From contig CAMLQS010000041.1 of NCBI GenBank assembly GCA_946482165.1, positions 1-21,387 of the forward strand: 21,387 bases of DNA, read 5' to 3'. Below are positions 1 to 6,878 of the stretch, in pieces. Within the stretch, counting starts at the first letter, position 1; every line of letters starts with the position of its first letter. The stretch is from an uncultured Verrucomicrobiota bacterium. Lineage in GTDB: Bacteria > Verrucomicrobiota > Verrucomicrobiae > Opitutales > Opitutaceae. The notes below the pieces were generated by a model. That model searched no databases, was not told the DNA's origin, and worked only from the letters and a program-made list of their open reading frames with translations. The translations under genes were made by a program, and so were the position numbers.

Positions 1-733
1 TAATCTGATTCAAGATCGTGGCCACGTTTGTATCGCTGCGCCCGGTCGCGTCGATTTTCTCCTTTTTGATCTGGCAGCCGAAATAAAGGACGTGCCGCGT
101 GGGCAATGGGAATTTCATCCAAAGATCGGTGCCATACTCCAGGCGTTTATCTTTGTGGCCGCTGACGGATATTTTCTGGAATCCGATGCGGGTAAAAAGC
201 GGCACCAAAAGGTGCTCCGTGATCTGGTCTTCGCTGGCGGAGTCCAGATACGCCTCAAACTCACCGCGCAGGCGTTTTTCTTCCTCCGTCCACGCCTTGC
301 GGTGGGAGGCGACGGAGATAGTGGAGCGAGCACTCCCGCTAATGGCATCGAACTGCGGAATCCCGCTGGCGTCGATAAAGACGCGCAGACCATCCCACTT
401 GAAGACTGAATTGATGTCCTCCAGCGCCTTCGTGGCATCCAGTTTTTCCTCCTCGAAAGTGCGGGCGTCGAGCAGGGCTTGGACAATTATGATAATTGAA
501 TCAGGCGGGAGTGCCGGATTTGTCGCCGCTGTGGCCGCTTCTTTCTTAAGCACTTCCTCAACCCAGTATTTCCGAGTGGTGCCGTCGTGCGTGCAGGGCA
601 AATTGATGTCTTGGAAGAAGCGCGTGAGGAAGAAGCTGGAGCGATAGGGAAAGTTGGGCTGCTGGTGTTTTCCCGTTTTGTCGCCGCAGATCATATCCGC
701 GAGTTTCCCAAGACTTTTGGCGCTGATTTGCAT
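1..733 (-). CDS. Restriction-endonuclease-like protein, partial (C-terminus beyond left edge)
   Basis: This frame is open on the minus strand from an ATG at 733 to the window edge, 244 residues so far. The N-terminal ~60 residues contain a segment PNFPYRSSFFLTRFF and then HDGTTRKYWV, which looks like a small adaptor domain such as those at the N-termini of bacterial conflict proteins (weak recognition). A charged linker follows. Around residues 172-230 there is a restriction-endonuclease-like core: a helix (ITEHLLVPLFTRIGF), then EYGTDLW with Asp203, then a strand ending in Gln221-Ile-Lys223-Lys, matching the D...QxK pattern of Mrr-like nucleases. The GHKL ATPase gene lies directly upstream on the same strand, so the two probably form one operon. 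Start chosen at 733 because the same frame is closed by TGA at 814-812. No named family is certain, and the missing C-terminus could change the reading. Confidence 0.72.
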   Translation of the reverse strand, partial: MQISAKSLGKLADMICGDKTGKHQQPNFPYRSSFFLTRFFQDINLPCTHDGTTRKYWVEEVLKKEAATAATNPALPPDSIIIIVQALLDARTFEEEKLDATKALEDINSVFKWDGLRVFIDASGIPQFDAISGSARSTISVASHRKAWTEEEKRLRGEFEAYLDSASEDQITEHLLVPLFTRIGFQKISVSGHKDKRLEYGTDLWMKFPLPTRHVLYFGCQIKKEKIDATGRSDTNVATILNQI

Positions 734-740
734 GGGATGA

Positions 741-815
741 TCAGCCTCGTGCGGCGTGTTTGGTGGCGACGCCCCAGAGGGTGGAGCCCAGCTTCTTTTG
801 GTTGGTGTCGGTCAT
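741..815 (-). pseudogene. Remnant of type I restriction methylase HsdM N-terminus (24 codons)
   Basis: An ATG at 815 opens a 24-codon frame ending in TGA at 743-741, just 7 bp before the start of the nuclease-like gene. Its first 17 residues (MTDTNQKKLGSTLWGVA) closely resemble the usual start of HsdM, the N6-adenine methylase subunit of type I systems, where this segment is followed by a DQLRGAM-like continuation. Here the resemblance stops after GVA and the frame closes 7 codons later, as expected of a deletion junction near position 765. The start codon overlaps the stop of the upstream tiny ORF (ATGA). No HsdM continuation is visible in any frame downstream. The match is from memory over a short stretch, so chance is not excluded; it could alternatively be a real leader peptide. 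Confidence 0.5.
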
Positions 816-913
816 GGGGAAGTCGTCTCTTCGAAGCGAAACATCTTAGTAAACTCTCTAAGAATCAGTTCGAAGTCGTTCATTTCTCCTTCGGACACTT
901 GGCTTGGCACCAT
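812..913 (-). CDS. Tiny coupled ORF (33 codons, or 23 from inner ATG)
   Basis: The frame begins with ATG at 913, two bases after the TAA of the ATPase gene, and ends with TGA at 814-812, overlapping the next start as ATGA. An inner ATG at 883 is preceded at good spacing by AAGGAG (893-888), the best Shine-Dalgarno sequence in this part of the window, so the 23-residue form MNDFELILREFTKMFRFEE... is the likelier product. The tight spacing on both sides suggests real translational coupling. I do not recognise the peptide. It is in the same frame as the nuclease-like gene at 1-733 and could be a broken-off start of that or of a lost gene. Confidence 0.35.
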   Translation of the reverse strand: MVPSQVSEGEMNDFELILREFTKMFRFEETTSP

Positions 914-915
914 GA

Positions 916-2901
916 TTAGATAATCGCCGTGGCTACCGGTTTAAGGTTTTCGGCGGTGGTGGCTGAATCAGACGACGCCAAGGCTAACTCTGGTTGGTGA
1001 TTGTTGAGCGCACGGCGCAAGGAGGGGGGCATGGCATCCTTTTGGAGTTCGCCGTAGCGCTCGCTGAGGCGCTTTTTGAGGCCGAAGAGGCGGTGCGAAG
1101 CGGTATCCACCAATGCGCCGTAGGTCGTCGCGCGCAGCGTGCCATAGTCGCCAATCTTTTTTTGAGGGGCGGTCTTTGGCTCCACCTCGTGGCCTACCAC
1201 GAAAGCACAGATGCGCACGGAGTCCGTGAACTGGCCAGAGCCGTAGATGTCCTGGATGTAGCCGTCGGCTTGGTTCATTTCCTCGCGACCGATGGCAAAG
1301 CCGCCGCGTTTAAGTTCGATCAAAAGGACGTCACGGGTGCGAACAAGCTGGGAGTCGCCTTCCATCACCTCGAGCCCCACTGCCGCGAGCGTGGAGTCTC
1401 CCATAATCAAGAGGTCGCTGCGCTTTCTGGCGTTCTCGAACGCCTCGGCCGGGCATTTTTGCCCAAACACCTTTTGCACGGCGTTGCGGATCGTTTGGTT
1501 CGAGGAGTATTCGGGCGTATCGAACTCGGGGCCGAAGACCCAACGAGCTTCGGCAACCAAGGGGTGCAGCGAGTGAAGTTCGTCCGCCTTTTTGTCACCC
1601 GAGAGGCGCTTGATTGCCTCGATGACGGCGAGGCGGTTGTCCACTTCGTCCAACACGGTGAGGGCGTCCTTGATGTCCCACTCGGAAAGGAATCGGTCGA
1701 GGCCGGCGATGTCGGTTTCCGAAAGCTGAATAAGCTTTTGCAGGACCGACTCCATGCTGGCGCATTTTTTTTCCAGCACGAGAGCGCTTACAAAGGTGTC
1801 CATGACCTCGACGGACATCCCTGGATTTTGTTCAGCGACGCGTTCGATGACGCTGGCGACTTCATGCCGTGCTCCGCTGGGCAGATCATGGAGTTTTTGG
1901 GCGTTCTGGCGGTAGACTGTTTCTTTTGTTTCCTCGATGCGAGAGATGGAAATCTCGCGATATACCTTCTCCACTTGCTCGGCGACCTTGGCTTGAAGTT
2001 CGTCGAGCTTGGGGCCGCGTTTGAACCCAGTCCAATCCGGGACGACCTCGTCGCTCATCCCGTCGCACTCGATGATGAAAGTGTAGCGTTTGCCAAACTG
2101 GGTGCGCCCGTCGACCGGAGCGTGTCCGCCGAGGCTCCAACTAGGATCACCGACCAAGCGTCCGCCCACCCAGAACGCGACGCCTTGCCGCAGGGTGTTA
2201 GTCGCGGCCTTGATCGTGTCGTAACAGGTGATGGTGATTTTTATCCCCGACGATAGAGTAAGCGTGGACTCGTGAGCCTTGTTGCCGGCCAGTTCGGTGC
2301 GGCTGACCGCGATTCCGTTTACATGAATCGTGAAGCGCGGATCGTGGATGAAGCGTGAGGCGAGGACTTGCCGAAGCTTGGCGGCATCGGGGAGATGACG
2401 CGTCACCGTGGTGGTCAAGTGTGTGCCGTGGCCGGCAGCATCGGTGATCTTTTCCGCGAGGACGACGAAGGGCTCGGTTTCGGTGGCTGTAGAGACGTGA
2501 AACCAACTGGCGCGCCCCTCTTTCGTGGTGGTGACGTGGTAATCGTCGGCGAAGCAGAGAAGTCCATGCCGTCCCACGCCGTTACGACCATAGGCCAGCC
2601 GTTTCCAGTTTGCGCGTTCGGGAGGGAAATCGGCCGACCTGCCTTGGTGGGCGTGGCGATCATAACCAAGTTTCATCCAGCGGAGCTTGAACTGCTCGGC
2701 GGTCATGCCTGCGCCGTCATCGCGCACTACTAGCTGACCGCCAATCACGTCCGGTATCGTGATGTGAACATTGGACGCGCCTGCGTCCCAGCTATTGGCC
2801 ACGAGTTCGGTTAACGCGATATCGGGATCATGCGCGATCGGGCCCAGAGTGCGCAGCAAGTAACCTTTTTCGAAGAGGGTTCCCTGAACGTAGGTGGACA
2901 T
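916..2901 (-). CDS. GHKL (MutL/Hsp90/MORC-like) ATPase with C-terminal PD-(D/E)XK-like domain
   Basis: 661 residues. The N-terminal ATPase shows all Bergerat-fold motifs: N-box ELVANSWDA (Glu33, Asn36, Asp39), DDGAGM (61-66), the glycine-rich lid GRNGVGRHG (105-113) and GHGT (157-160). A transducer-like region follows to about residue 300, then a helical middle region to about 440. At 440-610 there is a HPLVAEARWVFGPEF segment, then SDLLI (Asp496) and a hydrophobic strand ending LLIELKRGG (Glu529, Lys531), the D...ExK signature of PD-(D/E)XK nucleases. GHKL ATPases of the MORC type are known in restriction-modification and related conflict operons, where nucleotide-driven clamping is thought to control DNA cleavage. 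The neighbouring nuclease-like gene at 1-733 supports such a role. Base composition is lower in GC than the rest of the window, hinting at transfer. DNA-defence function is inference; a repair role is possible. Confidence 0.85.
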   Translation of the reverse strand: MSTYVQGTLFEKGYLLRTLGPIAHDPDIALTELVANSWDAGASNVHITIPDVIGGQLVVRDDGAGMTAEQFKLRWMKLGYDRHAHQGRSADFPPERANWKRLAYGRNGVGRHGLLCFADDYHVTTTKEGRASWFHVSTATETEPFVVLAEKITDAAGHGTHLTTTVTRHLPDAAKLRQVLASRFIHDPRFTIHVNGIAVSRTELAGNKAHESTLTLSSGIKITITCYDTIKAATNTLRQGVAFWVGGRLVGDPSWSLGGHAPVDGRTQFGKRYTFIIECDGMSDEVVPDWTGFKRGPKLDELQAKVAEQVEKVYREISISRIEETKETVYRQNAQKLHDLPSGARHEVASVIERVAEQNPGMSVEVMDTFVSALVLEKKCASMESVLQKLIQLSETDIAGLDRFLSEWDIKDALTVLDEVDNRLAVIEAIKRLSGDKKADELHSLHPLVAEARWVFGPEFDTPEYSSNQTIRNAVQKVFGQKCPAEAFENARKRSDLLIMGDSTLAAVGLEVMEGDSQLVRTRDVLLIELKRGGFAIGREEMNQADGYIQDIYGSGQFTDSVRICAFVVGHEVEPKTAPQKKIGDYGTLRATTYGALVDTASHRLFGLKKRLSERYGELQKDAMPPSLRRALNNHQPELALASSDSATTAENLKPVATAII

Positions 2902-3223
2902 TGCAGCAAGATGGAGCGTTTGAGTTTAGAAACAAAAAGTAGGCTTCGCGACGGTTGAGGGGAGGTATGTCTTGGATTGAAGACGGTAAACGGCCGCGCG
3001 TGTCATAAATCAGTGAGATGCGCCTCAGCAGGCGGCAAGCGTGGTATCGGCGAGAATACGGATGCCTCGGCGGCGTTGGAATGCCTAATGGCGAATGACC
3101 GTGGCGGTGTTGCGCGGAGTGCCGCGTCGGAAGGCGGCAGCGGGCCGGCGCAGCCCAAGGGGCAGGCGGAGGCGAGGGGGACCGGGACGGAACACGGGCG
3201 GGGACGCCCGTGCCACTTAGGAA
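2902..3223. other. Intergenic stretch between SulP gene end and ATPase gene start
   Basis: 322 bases with no convincing gene. Short open frames here have no recognisable protein character. It should contain the promoter of the ATPase gene, for which no clear -35/-10 pair stands out. The only clear structure is the GC-rich hairpin at 3193-3212. Confidence 0.6.
3193..3212 (-). terminator. GC-rich hairpin after SulP gene (terminator-like or REP-like)
   Basis: Perfect 8-bp inverted repeat CACGGGCG / CGCCCGTG with a 4-base loop, 11 bases past the stop of the SulP gene on the minus strand. No T-tract follows, so factor-independent termination is uncertain. A hairpin with the same ACGGGCGGGGA core lies at 19106-19124, so this may instead be a dispersed repeat. 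Confidence 0.5.
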
Positions 3224-4723
3224 TCAGTGGGCGGAGGCGGCCTCGGCGGGGGCCGGTTTGTCGTAGATGGCGAGGCGTTCGACGATGGCTTTGCTTTGGG
3301 CGTTGAGGCCGACGAGTTCGACGGCGGTGCCGTTTTGGCGAAACTTGATCACGACCTTGTCGAGGGCGTTGATCGAGGTGGTGTCCCAGAAGTGGGCGTG
3401 GGTGACGTCGAGCACGACCTTGGCGAGTTTTTCCCGCAGATCGAAGGCGGCGGCGAAGGCGGTCGTCGAAGCGAAGAACAGCTGGCCGCGCACGTGGTAG
3501 GTGCGGGTGGAGCCGTCGGCCGAGGCGTGCGAGGTGACGTGCAGGAGCTTCGCGATGCGGGCGGCGAAACAGAGGGCGCTGAGCAGCACGCCGGCGCCGA
3601 CGCCGAGGGCGAGGTTGTGCGTGCCGACGACGATGGCGACGGTGCTGAAGGTGATGAACGTGGCTGTTTTTGGATACACCCGGATGTTGCGAAGCGAGGC
3701 CCAGGAGAAGGTGCCGACGGAGACCATGATCATGACGGCGACAAGGGCGGCCATGGGGATGCGGGCGACCCAATCGCCGAGGAGGACGACGAGGATGAGG
3801 AGAAAGAGGCCGGCCCAGAAGGTGGACAGGCGTCCGCGTCCGCCGGATTTCACGTTGATGACGGTCTGGCCGATCATGGCGCAGCCGGCCATGCCGCCGA
3901 AGAGGCCGGCGCCGATGTTGGCGATGCCTTGGCCGACGCATTCGCGGTTCTTGTCGGATCCGGTGTCGGTGTAGTCGTCGACGATGGTGGCGGTCATGAG
4001 CGACTCGAGCAGGCCGACGACGGCGAGCGGGAGGGAGTAGGGGAGGATGATGCGGAGCGTTTCCCAATTCCACGGGACGTTGGGGAAGAGGAAGGCGGGG
4101 AAGGCTTCGGGCAGCTTGCCCATGTCGCCTACGGTGCGGAGGAGGCCGGCATCAGCCCAGCCGAGGGCGACGGAGAGGGCGGTGAGGACGACGATGCAGA
4201 CGAGCGGGGAGGGGACGGCCTTGGTGAGGCGGGGCAGGCCGTAGATGATGCCGAGGCCGCCCGCGACGCAGGCATACATGAGCCACCCCTGGCCGCGGAA
4301 CTCGGGGAGCTGGGCGAGGAAGATGAGGATCGCGAGGGCGTTGACGAAACCGATGACGACGGAGCGCGCGACGAACCGCATGAGGTCGCCGAGCTTGAGG
4401 AGGCCGGCGCCGATCTGGATAAGGCCGGTGAGGAGCGTGGCGGCGAAGAGGTATTGCAGGCCGTGCTCTTTCACGAGGGTGACCATGAGCAGGGCCATGG
4501 CGCCGGTGGCGGCGGAGATCATGCCGGGGCGGCCGCCGACAAAGGCGATCAGGACGGCGATGCAGAAGGAGGCGTAGAGGCCGACCTTGGGGTCGACCCC
4601 GGCGATGAGGGAGAACGCGATGGCCTCCGGGATGAGGGCGAGGGCGACGACGGTGCCGGAGACGAGGTCGCGGACCGGGTTGCCGAACCACTGTTGTTTA
4701 TAGGAGGGAGGGAGCGCGGACAT
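3224..4723 (-). CDS. SulP-family inorganic anion transporter with STAS domain
   Basis: 499 residues, usual length for a bacterial SulP protein of the inner membrane. The first ~385 residues are a chain of hydrophobic segments including the family hallmark [19 protein letters not shown]...[12 protein letters not shown] near the N-terminus and [15 protein letters not shown] in the second repeat half. A C-terminal cytoplasmic STAS domain spans roughly 395-490, with [19 protein letters not shown] as the typical strand-loop-helix. SulP proteins move sulfate, bicarbonate or other anions, usually with H+ or Na+; the substrate cannot be read here, although the nearby oxyanion reductase and sulfite-type exporter make sulfate or a look-alike oxyanion plausible. 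It is transcribed away from the Rrf2-ttr-like genes. No Shine-Dalgarno sequence is seen before the ATG at 4723. Confidence 0.9.
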   Translation of the reverse strand: MSALPPSYKQQWFGNPVRDLVSGTVVALALIPEAIAFSLIAGVDPKVGLYASFCIAVLIAFVGGRPGMISAATGAMALLMVTLVKEHGLQYLFAATLLTGLIQIGAGLLKLGDLMRFVARSVVIGFVNALAILIFLAQLPEFRGQGWLMYACVAGGLGIIYGLPRLTKAVPSPLVCIVVLTALSVALGWADAGLLRTVGDMGKLPEAFPAFLFPNVPWNWETLRIILPYSLPLAVVGLLESLMTATIVDDYTDTGSDKNRECVGQGIANIGAGLFGGMAGCAMIGQTVINVKSGGRGRLSTFWAGLFLLILVVLLGDWVARIPMAALVAVMIMVSVGTFSWASLRNIRVYPKTATFITFSTVAIVVGTHNLALGVGAGVLLSALCFAARIAKLLHVTSHASADGSTRTYHVRGQLFFASTTAFAAAFDLREKLAKVVLDVTHAHFWDTTSINALDKVVIKFRQNGTAVELVGLNAQSKAIVERLAIYDKPAPAEAASAH

Positions 4724-4728
4724 GAGTG

Positions 4729-5007
4729 GAGCAGGGAGCGTGGAGCTAGGAGCGGGGAGCCAGAGGCGGAGGGCGGAGACCGGAAACTTGAGGGCTGAAG
4801 GACCGGCGGGGACCGGAGACCTGAAACCTGAAACCTGAAACCTGAGGCCTGAAACTTGAGAGCTGAAGGGATGCAGGGCGGGGCGCCGGGGCTGCGTTCT
4901 TCGAAGCCTTGGCGGCGGAGGACGAGAACGAGGAGGAGTAAGAGAACGAGAATGAGAACGCGCCGCGGTGGATTGAGCAGGGAGCCAGGAGCGTGGAGCA
5001 GGGAGCC
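4729..5007. repeat. Dispersed short direct repeat GAGCAGGGAGC
   Basis: Exact copies of GAGCAGGGAGC occur at 4729-4739, 4975-4985 and 4997-5007, the last two within a larger near-duplication (GAGCAGGGAGCCAG repeated 22 bp apart). Related GGAGC words fill the surroundings. The coordinates give the span containing the three copies. Confidence 0.65.
4820..4861. repeat. Tandem CCTGAAA heptamer repeat
   Basis: Six consecutive 7-bp units: CCTGAAA three times, CCTGAGG, CCTGAAA, then CTTGAGA. It lies about 100 bp upstream of the SulP start and reads as TTTCAGG on that gene's strand. No coding role is apparent. Confidence 0.85.
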
Positions 5008-5094
5008 AGACGGGCGACGGGGCCGGGCGGGCATGGAGGAAACGCTTCGCGGGCCCAGCGGATAAGCGGGCGCAAGTGAAACCTGACCGAGGCC

Positions 5095-5152
5095 GTGTCT
5101 TGTAAATAGATCAGCCGGTCGTCTCCGCCGGCCCAAGTTATTTGCAAGACAC
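5095..5152. repeat. Long imperfect inverted repeat, 14-bp arms
   Basis: Arms GTGTCTTGTAAATA (5095-5108) and TATTTGCAAGACAC (5139-5152) pair at 13 of 14 positions. The 30-base interior contains a second inverted repeat GCCGG...CCGGC. Possible roles are a bidirectional structural element between the divergent genes, a MITE-like remnant, or a binding site. It has no T-tract. Confidence 0.75.
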
Positions 5153-5350
5153 GACCGAGTTCGCCGGGGGCGAAACGGGTTCAATCGGAGTGAACGGTCA
5201 GGGTGGCGTGAGCGTCATGCGCGAACAGCCATTTTGTCCGGCCGCGTTTGTGGCAAGCGAATGTTTCGGCGCATCGCCAAGAACTGAGGCAATTTGGGCA
5301 AACGACGCACAGTCGGATGGCCCATTGTGGAGTAGCTTGTCATCAATCCG

Positions 5351-5854
5351 ATGATCGCTCTCTCCCAGACGACCGGTTACGCGATCCAGGCTCTGAGTTG
5401 CATCCACGATCCCGCCTGCCGCCGCTCGTCGATTACCGCCATAGCGAACTGTTCCTCGGTGCCCCGGCCCTATCTGGCCAAGATCGTGAACGCACTGGTC
5501 CGCGCGGGACTCCTGACGAGCAAGCGCGGCGTGGGCGGCGGCATCGCCCTGGCGCGCGAGCCGGGGGCCATCACCCTGTTGCAGATCGTCGAGGCCATCG
5601 AGGGCCCCGAGTGGCTGGGCGAATGCCTGCTCGGCATGAACGACTGCGCGAGCGACGGCGCGTGCCCCACCCATGTATTCTGGACGCGCATACGCGCGGA
5701 GATCACCGGCGAGCTCACCAAGACCACGTTGGCGGACGTCATTTCCTATCGTGCCCGCCGGATCGGGTGCGCGGATCCGCCCGGCTCTTGCTGCCGAAGC
5801 CCGCGCGAAGGCGATCCGCCACCGCGCCGCGCCGACCACTCCGCTAAAATTTAA
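5351..5854 (+). CDS. Rrf2-family transcriptional regulator, probable Fe-S sensor
   Basis: 167 residues. An N-terminal winged helix-turn-helix is evident: [12 protein letters not shown], then a recognition region [25 protein letters not shown] and the wing [11 protein letters not shown] (to about residue 70). Cys92, Cys99 and Cys105 have the C-x6-C-x5-C spacing close to the cluster ligands of IscR and NsrR, so it probably binds a [2Fe-2S] or [4Fe-4S] cluster that responds to NO, oxygen or iron status. Further Cys residues (140, 147, 148) lie in a tail longer than usual. The stop is 14 bp before the Fe-S subunit gene, so it is very likely co-transcribed with, and a regulator of, the molybdoenzyme operon. 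No good Shine-Dalgarno sequence is seen. The inducing signal is unknown. Confidence 0.88.
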   Translation: MIALSQTTGYAIQALSCIHDPACRRSSITAIANCSSVPRPYLAKIVNALVRAGLLTSKRGVGGGIALAREPGAITLLQIVEAIEGPEWLGECLLGMNDCASDGACPTHVFWTRIRAEITGELTKTTLADVISYRARRIGCADPPGSCCRSPREGDPPPRRADHSAKI

Positions 5855-5868
5855 AACCGCTCGTCGTC

Positions 5869-6834
5869 ATGAACCCCAAATTACCCCGCCCCGCCTCCCC
5901 GGACTCCGATCGCGCCGGCATGACCCGCCGGGAGTTCACCCGCGCCGCCGCCCTCGTGGGCGTCGGCGCCGCCGCCACCGCGGCGGTCGCCGTGAAAGAC
6001 CGGCTTCCTCAGGCGCCTCGCGACCCGGTCGGCCCGGACTCCGTCCGCGACCTCAAGCCGTTTCCCACGCTGCCTTCGGCGCATGACGAGGATCCCTTGA
6101 TCCGCATGCAGCGCGACCTCGCCGTCGCGATGGCCAAGCCCATGGAGCAACGCAAATGGGCGATGGTGATCGACCAGCGCAAATGCGTCGGTTGCAGCGC
6201 CTGCACCATCGCCTGCGTGGCGGAAAACAAGCTCCCGCCCGGCGTCGTCTATCGCCCCGTCGTGCAGGAGGAGACGGGCGTGTTTCCCAACGTGAAACTC
6301 CGCTTCACCCCGCGCCCCTGCATGCAGTGCGAGGAGCCGCCCTGCGTGCCGGTCTGCCCGGTCGAGGCAACCTGGAAGCGCCCCGACGGCATCACGACCA
6401 TCGACTACGACAAGTGCATCGGTTGCCGCTACTGCCTCGCGGCCTGCCCCTACGGCGCGCGCACCAGCGACTTCGGCCGCGACTACACCGCCGGTGTCGC
6501 CGCCGGGGCACCGGCCGGCGATGACCGCCCGCTGGTCGCCGGCGAACGCAAACTCATGCCTTACGAGGAGGCGCCCTCGCACGAATACGGCAAGAGCTGG
6601 GACCGCGCCGGCCACGCCAGCCCCTCGGGCAACGCCCGCAAATGCACCTTCTGCGTCCATCGGCTCGACCAGGGCCAGCTCCCGCAGTGCGTCACGTCCT
6701 GCATCGGCCGCGCGACCTACTTCGGCGACACCAACGATCCGGACGGTCTCGTCACCGAGCTGATCGCCAAGGAGTCCACCCACACCCTTTTGCCGCACAT
6801 GGGCACCAAGCCCGGCGTCCACTACATCGCCTGA
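5869..6834 (+). CDS. ttrB: Tat-exported four-cluster ferredoxin subunit, TtrB/SrdB-like
   Basis: 321 residues. A twin-arginine signal begins at TRREFTRAA (Arg20-Arg21) followed by an Ala/Val-rich hydrophobic stretch to about residue 42, placing the protein in the periplasm. Four [4Fe-4S] ligand sets are visible: C106/109/112/116, C151/154/159/163, C183/186/189/193 and C259/262/274/278, the pattern of the DMSO-reductase-family electron transfer subunit. It would relay electrons from the NrfD-type membrane subunit to the molybdopterin subunit. It is longer than typical TtrB (about 240), with extra residues after the signal and a 60-residue insertion between clusters three and four. Gene order B-C-A matches ttrBCA and srdBCA. 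The symbol denotes the family; the substrate of the complex is not proven. Confidence 0.85.
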   Translation: MNPKLPRPASPDSDRAGMTRREFTRAAALVGVGAAATAAVAVKDRLPQAPRDPVGPDSVRDLKPFPTLPSAHDEDPLIRMQRDLAVAMAKPMEQRKWAMVIDQRKCVGCSACTIACVAENKLPPGVVYRPVVQEETGVFPNVKLRFTPRPCMQCEEPPCVPVCPVEATWKRPDGITTIDYDKCIGCRYCLAACPYGARTSDFGRDYTAGVAAGAPAGDDRPLVAGERKLMPYEEAPSHEYGKSWDRAGHASPSGNARKCTFCVHRLDQGQLPQCVTSCIGRATYFGDTNDPDGLVTELIAKESTHTLLPHMGTKPGVHYIA

Positions 6835-6878
6835 GCGCGCTTCGTATTCAGATAACAACGACGACACCGCCCCGCGCC

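Larger units (their letters stand above)
4724..5350. other. Repeat-rich intergenic region between divergent SulP and Rrf2 genes
   Basis: 627 bases without a convincing gene. It holds short purine-rich repeats (4729-5007), a CCTGAAA heptamer run (4820-4861), a long imperfect hairpin (5095-5152) and about 200 bases of non-repetitive DNA that must contain the promoter of the Rrf2-led operon. No clear -35/-10 pair could be assigned. Open frames here translate to low-complexity sequence and are not credible. Confidence 0.6.

Noticed and set aside
99..647. Plus-strand frames in the first 650 bases that look open for over 100 codons
   Set aside because: The minus strand carries a continuous, protein-like frame to the window edge with nuclease-like motifs; the plus-strand products have no recognisable character.
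3193..3212. CRISPR-like or phage attachment interpretation of the GC hairpins
   Set aside because: Only single hairpins without spaced direct repeats or an integrase gene.
3227..4798. A 523-codon plus-strand frame rich in Gly, Asp and Glu opposite the SulP gene
   Set aside because: No domain, odd composition and complete overlap with a clear SulP gene.
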